Made by a program: the position numbers and the translations under genes
The notes under the pieces: generated by a model
Database searches by the model: none
What the model was told of the DNA's origin: nothing
The model's input: only the letters and a program-made list of their open reading frames with translations
NCBI GenBank assembly: GCA_902778895.1
Contig: CACYZF010000004.1
Span: 133,821 to 197,820 of the forward strand
DNA: 64,000 nt
Direction of reading: 5' to 3'
DNA from: an uncultured bacterium
Lineage (GTDB): Bacteria; Verrucomicrobiota; Lentisphaeria; Victivallales; UBA1829
Shown here: piece after piece, positions 60,132 through 64,000 of the stretch
Layout: each line of letters opens with the position of its first letter
Numbering within the stretch: the stretch's first letter is position 1

Positions 60132-61700
60132 ATGGAAGGATCCATGTTCTGCAATCAGTGTCAGGAGGCTTTCGGCAACAAAGGCTGCACGACAGGCGGC
60201 CGCTGCGGCGAGACCTCCGAGACGGCCAACCTTCAGGACCGTCTCATCGCCGAGCTCAAGGCCGTCGCTCTGACCCTTGAAGGCCGCACCAATGTCACGC
60301 GCGAATTCAGCCGGTTCATCGTCCGCGCCATATCCGCCACGCTTACCGATACCAATTTCAACCCCGACCGCATCTATTCCCTCATCGACGAGGCGAAACG
60401 CGCTCTCCGCACGCTCGATTCCGACATCCAGGTGGATCCTTCCGTCTCCCTCGAAGACCCGGAGGAGCGCGCCTACTGCGACTTGCTCATGTGCGGCCTG
60501 AAAGGCGTCTGTGCCTTTGCGTTCCATGCGCTCGCCCTCGGCTACGAGGACAACGCCATCTACAACTTCATCATCAAAGTGCTGTCCGCCACGGCCAAAC
60601 CCGATACCCCGCACGAACGCCTCGCTCTGCTGATCGTCGAGTGCGGCCGCATCGCCTCCATCGCCATGGCGCTGCTGGACGAAGCCAACACCGAGACCTA
60701 CGGTTCCCCGACCATTTGCCACGTCTCCTGGAAAGCCGGTCAGAACCCCGGCATCCTGATGTCCGGCCAGGACCTGAAGGACCTCGAGGAACTTCTGATC
60801 CAGACCGAGCACGCCGACATCGACGTCTACACGCACGGCGACATGCTCCCCGCCAACACGTACCCCGGATTCCGCAGATTCCCCCATCTGAAGGGCAACT
60901 ACGGCGGCTCCTGGTGGACCCAGACGCAGGATTTTGCCTCGTTCAACGGCCCGGTCATCGTCAACTCGAACTGCCTCACGCCGGTGCAGGACGCCTACCG
61001 CGGACGCATCTTCACCACCGGCATGGCCGGCTGCAAGGGTACGCCGCACATCACGCACCGTCACATCGGCATGCAGAAGGACTTCTCCGAGGTCATCAAA
61101 CTCGCCAAGAGTCTTCCCGCGCCCACGCCGCTCGATACCGATTCCGTCGTGCTCACCGGCGGCTTCGGACACCATCAGGTCTGCTCCGTGATCTCCCAGA
61201 TCGCGCACTACATCGAAAACGGCACCATCCGCCGTTTCGTCGTGATCGCGGGCGAAGACGGACGCGACGAACGCCGCGAGTATTACACCGAGCTCGCCAA
61301 GGCGCTCCCGCCCGACACCGTCATCCTGACCGCGGGCGGCGTCAAGTACCGTTTCCTGAACCTCGATCTCGGCAAGATCACCGGCATCCCGCGCGTCATG
61401 GACATCGGTCAGATCAACGACGCCTACTCCATCATCCGCATCGCACTCGAGCTCCAGAACGCCCTCGGCATCCGCACGCTCGACAAACTCCCCGTTTCCT
61501 TCGTCCTCTCCTGGTACGAACAGAAGACGATCGCGGTCTTTCTGGCGCTGCTCACGCTCGGGTTCAAGAATATCCGTCTCGGTCCGACGTTCCCCGCGTT
61601 CTTCTCGCCCGGCATCATCGACGTCCTGACAAACGACTACGGCGTGAAGGCCATCACCTCCGCCGAAGCCGACGCCGCGGACATGATGGCGGGCAACTGA
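60132..61700 (+). CDS. hcp: Hydroxylamine reductase (hybrid-cluster protein)
   Basis: 522 residues. N-terminal cluster ligands C7-x2-C10, then C19 and C25 (MFCNQCQEAFGNKGC, GGRCG), as in class I Hcp from anaerobes. The hybrid-cluster ligands appear in HGDMLPANTYPGF, NSNCLTPVQDAYRGRIFTTG, and later VSFVLSWYEQKTIAVFLALL and ITSAEAD. Hcp reduces NO or hydroxylamine and handles nitrosative stress in the cytoplasm. AAAGGAGAG ribosome site six bases before the ATG. Usually partnered by an Hcr reductase, which is absent here. Confidence 0.96.
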   Translation: MEGSMFCNQCQEAFGNKGCTTGGRCGETSETANLQDRLIAELKAVALTLEGRTNVTREFSRFIVRAISATLTDTNFNPDRIYSLIDEAKRALRTLDSDIQVDPSVSLEDPEERAYCDLLMCGLKGVCAFAFHALALGYEDNAIYNFIIKVLSATAKPDTPHERLALLIVECGRIASIAMALLDEANTETYGSPTICHVSWKAGQNPGILMSGQDLKDLEELLIQTEHADIDVYTHGDMLPANTYPGFRRFPHLKGNYGGSWWTQTQDFASFNGPVIVNSNCLTPVQDAYRGRIFTTGMAGCKGTPHITHRHIGMQKDFSEVIKLAKSLPAPTPLDTDSVVLTGGFGHHQVCSVISQIAHYIENGTIRRFVVIAGEDGRDERREYYTELAKALPPDTVILTAGGVKYRFLNLDLGKITGIPRVMDIGQINDAYSIIRIALELQNALGIRTLDKLPVSFVLSWYEQKTIAVFLALLTLGFKNIRLGPTFPAFFSPGIIDVLTNDYGVKAITSAEADAADMMAGN

Positions 61701-61797
61701 GCCTGATCCCGTACTGTTCCCCGTTCCAGCGTCATCGCTTTCGCCGGAGCGGGATTCCGCATTTCCTGTCCAATCCGAAAACACACAGCTGCGATCC

Positions 61798-62331
61798 ATG
61801 ACGTTTTTCCGGTTCACGATCGGTCTTTTCCTGGCGGTTCTCGCTGCCTGCCTTACGGTCTCCTGCCGTTCCCCGCAGCAGATCCTGCTGACGAATTCGG
61901 ATTCCGGCAGGACGCTTGATCTGTGCGTCGGCGACACGATCCTGGTGGCGCTGAGCGCCGACGGTACGCCCGGATACGACTGGTATTCCCGGCACGGTGC
62001 GGGCAGCGTGCGCATCCTCTCCGAGAAGGGCGAACGCTACGAATCCGATCCCGATCCGGACGGTACGCGCCGGTTCCGGCCTGTCGAGGGGCGCGAAGGC
62101 ACGCATTATTTCGCCTACCGCGTCATCGGTCCGGGCGTCTGCGGCATCGCGATGGAGTACAAGAGCAGCTGGGAAAAGAAAGCCCCGGAAAAGGTTTTCG
62201 AGATCATGATCCGCGCGACCGGAACGCCGGAGGAGGCCGCCTCCGATCCGGCCGAAATGCCCCCGGAAGAGGAGCCCGTTTACATGACGGACTCCAAGGG
62301 CAATGTGACCGTCCGGCCCGACCGTCTGTAA
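61798..62331 (+). CDS. Lipoprotein with chagasin-like (I42) protease-inhibitor domain
   Basis: 177 residues. Signal peptide ends at a lipobox-like TVSC (C23). The mature domain has the three inhibitor-loop motifs of the I42/chagasin family in order: DGTPGYDWY (56-63, for NPTTGYxW), a central EGTHYFAYRVIGPGVCGIAMEY stretch (in pieces) and YKSSWEK (121-127, for RPW). Chagasin-type proteins block papain-like cysteine proteases. The ~35-residue tail is Glu/Pro-rich. Location at the cell surface suggests defence against host or competitor proteases; this is inference. 15 bases upstream of the LPS-kinase-like gene. Confidence 0.75.
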   Translation: MTFFRFTIGLFLAVLAACLTVSCRSPQQILLTNSDSGRTLDLCVGDTILVALSADGTPGYDWYSRHGAGSVRILSEKGERYESDPDPDGTRRFRPVEGREGTHYFAYRVIGPGVCGIAMEYKSSWEKKAPEKVFEIMIRATGTPEEAASDPAEMPPEEEPVYMTDSKGNVTVRPDRL

Positions 62332-62346
62332 CCGAGCGAGGTTCCC

Positions 62347-63159
62347 GTGGAAAAGCTTTACTTCAACGACACGTTCCGGAAAGCCTGGGGCAAGGACCCG
62401 TTCGCCAGCGCGTTTTCCGTGACCGGGGAAGTCTTCCGCGACGTCAAGAACCGCAAGACCATGCGGTTCCGCATGGATGGCAAATCCTATTTCATCAAGC
62501 TGCACGGGCCGGTCGGCTGGCGCGAGATATGGAAGAATCTGCTCCAGTTCAAGCTCCCCGTGATCGGATCCGCCAACGAATACCTCGCGATCTCCCTGTT
62601 GAACAAGCTCGGCGTGCCGACCATGACCGCCTGTGCGTTCGGCATCCGGGGCGTCAATCCCGCCGCCATGGAATCGTTCCTGGTGACCGAGGACCTCGTC
62701 GGCATGATCTCGCTGGAGGATTTCTGCCGCGACTGGAAGACGAATCCGCCGCCGCCCGCGCTCAAGAACCGCATCATCCGCGCTTTAGCCGTGACCATCG
62801 CCCGGATGCACGGCAGCGGCCTGAACCACCGCGACTGCTACATCTGCCATTTTCTGCTGGATCCCGCCTCGCTTCAGGAGAAACGCATCATACTTCATGT
62901 GATCGACCTCCACCGGGCGCAGCTGCGTTCGCGCATCCGCCGCCGTTACCGCGTCAAGGACCTGGCCGGGATCTTTTTCTCCTCCATGGACCTCGGTCTT
63001 TCCCGGCGCGATGCCCTTCGTTTCATCGCTGCATATACGCCCCGCGCGGGCGCTTTGGACGCGAAGATTTGGCCGGACGTCCTCCGGACCGCGGTCAAGC
63101 TCTACCGTAAGGAATTCGACCGCGAACCCGATCTTCCCGTCGAGTGTTCCGGCAACTGA
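62347..63159 (+). CDS. LPS core heptose kinase-like protein (RfaP/InaA family)
   Basis: 270 residues from a GTG with GAGG upstream. Protein-kinase-like fold: RFRMDGKSYFIKLHGP gives the nucleotide Lys, then LNHRDCYICHFLLDP as the catalytic loop (HRDxxxxH) and HVIDLHRAQLR as the DFG-like metal site. This matches RfaP/WaaP kinases that phosphorylate heptose in the LPS inner core. Cytoplasmic. Possibly cotranscribed with the lipoprotein upstream and the nucleotidyltransferase-like gene downstream. Confidence 0.9.
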   Translation: MEKLYFNDTFRKAWGKDPFASAFSVTGEVFRDVKNRKTMRFRMDGKSYFIKLHGPVGWREIWKNLLQFKLPVIGSANEYLAISLLNKLGVPTMTACAFGIRGVNPAAMESFLVTEDLVGMISLEDFCRDWKTNPPPPALKNRIIRALAVTIARMHGSGLNHRDCYICHFLLDPASLQEKRIILHVIDLHRAQLRSRIRRRYRVKDLAGIFFSSMDLGLSRRDALRFIAAYTPRAGALDAKIWPDVLRTAVKLYRKEFDREPDLPVECSGN

Positions 63160-63185
63160 TTTCAATAACCCCATTTTCCCCGACC

Positions 63186-64000
63186 ATGTCTTACTCCAAA
63201 TCCGCTGATCCACGTGTTGAACGCCACATCCAGGACGCCATCGACGGCATCCGGGCCACACTTGCCGCCTCGCCGGAATCCTCCGCGATCCGCGCCGTCG
63301 TGCTCGGCGGCGGCTACGGACGGGGCGAGGGCGGCGCCACGCCCGACGGCATGCCGTACAACGACATGGATTTCTTCGTGGTGATGAACGGGCAGAACCC
63401 GACTCCCGGTCTTCACAACCTGTTGAATTCCATTTCTTCGGAGTGGCATGGCAAGCTCGCCATCGACGTCGATTTCTGCTGCGTCAAATCCCTGAAGACG
63501 CTTTACAAGGATGCGCACACGCTGATGATTCAGGAGCTTTTCGCAGGGAGCCGTGTTGTCTTCGGAGATGAACATATCTTCGATGATGCACCCCGCCGTC
63601 CGTTCTCCGGACTTCCCTGGACCGAAGCCGCCCGCCTTCTCCTCAACCGCGGCGCCGGACTTCTTTTCGCCCGTCAGCGGGCGTCCGATCCGAACGAAGC
63701 GGACTTCGTCCGGCGCAACATTCACAAGGCCGCGCTGGGCTGCGGCGACGCCATTCTGATCGTGCATCACGACTACCGCACGAGCGGGACGGAACGCCTC
63801 GAAGCGCTCCGCAAGTATTACGAGGCGTCCTGGCTGATCCCCGCATACGAAGACGCGCTTGCGTTCAAATACGCACCCGGCACGGGGAAAGAACCGGATT
63901 ATGCGTATCATTTGGACTGCTGGTTCCGCACTATGACGCTCGTCTCCACGGAGATCACGCGGCACATCGCCTCCGCCGACGCGCATTTCTCCGCCTGCCG
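63186..64000 (+). CDS. Nucleotidyltransferase-fold protein (3' end cut by window edge)
   Basis: 271 residues visible from the ATG at 63186. VVLGGGYGRGEGG followed by NDMDFFVVMN is the G-G-x-G-R...D-x-D active-site pattern of the DNA polymerase beta-type nucleotidyltransferase superfamily, and IDVDFCC supplies the third acidic residue. The rest is helical (ARLLLNRGAGLLFARQRA; NEADFVRRNIHKAALGCGDAILIVHHDY in pieces). This looks like an uncharacterised family of larger NTases rather than MNT antitoxins. Starts 26 bases after the LPS kinase-like gene. Confidence 0.65.
   Translation, partial: MSYSKSADPRVERHIQDAIDGIRATLAASPESSAIRAVVLGGGYGRGEGGATPDGMPYNDMDFFVVMNGQNPTPGLHNLLNSISSEWHGKLAIDVDFCCVKSLKTLYKDAHTLMIQELFAGSRVVFGDEHIFDDAPRRPFSGLPWTEAARLLLNRGAGLLFARQRASDPNEADFVRRNIHKAALGCGDAILIVHHDYRTSGTERLEALRKYYEASWLIPAYEDALAFKYAPGTGKEPDYAYHLDCWFRTMTLVSTEITRHIASADAHFSAC

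Overview
The window is about 60% GC and reads like the chromosome of a fermentative, Gram-negative anaerobe of the PVC superphylum, most likely Lentisphaerota (Victivallis-like). That placement is inference. It rests on a GreA fused to a long N-terminal region (a layout known from Chlamydiae), a GlnRS, LPS-type genes, a trimeric [FeFe]-hydrogenase, a hybrid-cluster protein and outer-membrane transport genes, without any proteobacterial synteny. No tRNA, rRNA, CRISPR array or intact insertion sequence was found.

Layout. 1-5.6 kb (mostly minus): a cut TraX-like gene, a Fic protein and a ydbH-ynbE-ydbL operon for inter-membrane lipid transport. 5.9-8.5 kb: an FtsQ-type POTRA protein, an FAD/NAD oxidoreductase and a CYTH phosphatase. 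8.5-9.4 kb: gene-free and repeat-rich. 9.4-12.0 kb: a GntR/YtrA regulator with a polytopic membrane protein and two paralogous single-pass proteins of unknown role. 12.3-16.4 kb: hydCBA. 16.5-21 kb (minus): accessory island with a HigBA toxin-antitoxin pair between two copies of a terminator hairpin, an MGT-type glycosyltransferase, small membrane proteins and a GT2 enzyme. 21-25.2 kb (minus): formyl-THF ligase, RNase Y, an HD protein and an OppF-type ATPase in one tight operon. 25.2-26.2 kb: gene-free, with two tandem arrays.

26.2-35.4 kb (plus) is a dense housekeeping run: hisH-hisA-aroB-dprA-comF, accD, the SRP RNA gene, rph, purM, an AI-2E-type exporter and a Cys-rich small protein. 35.7-39.5 kb is an arginine decarboxylase/antiporter acid-resistance pair. 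39.5-45.5 kb (minus) is topA-DUF218-ispD-GT-C. 45.7-49.8 kb (minus) is a MoxR/DUF58/vWA (Bat-like) operon. 50.1-53.5 kb holds an S24-like regulator, uxaC and an IS66-transposase-derived gene lacking its catalytic core. 53.5-64 kb holds an HI0933-type flavoprotein, fused GreA, a metallophosphoesterase, glnS, hcp, a chagasin-like lipoprotein, an LPS-kinase-like gene and a cut nucleotidyltransferase-like gene.

Most transcription units start from very similar sigma70-type promoters (TTGAMA, 16-17 bp, TATATT, often followed by AAT). The items most worth a second look are the topoisomerase I whose zinc fingers are replaced by a three-fold repeat, the DDE-less IS66 protein, the YtrA-linked paralogue locus with matching upstream palindromes, the repeat family at 8.6-9.0 kb and 25.8 kb, and the duplicated terminator around the toxin-antitoxin genes.
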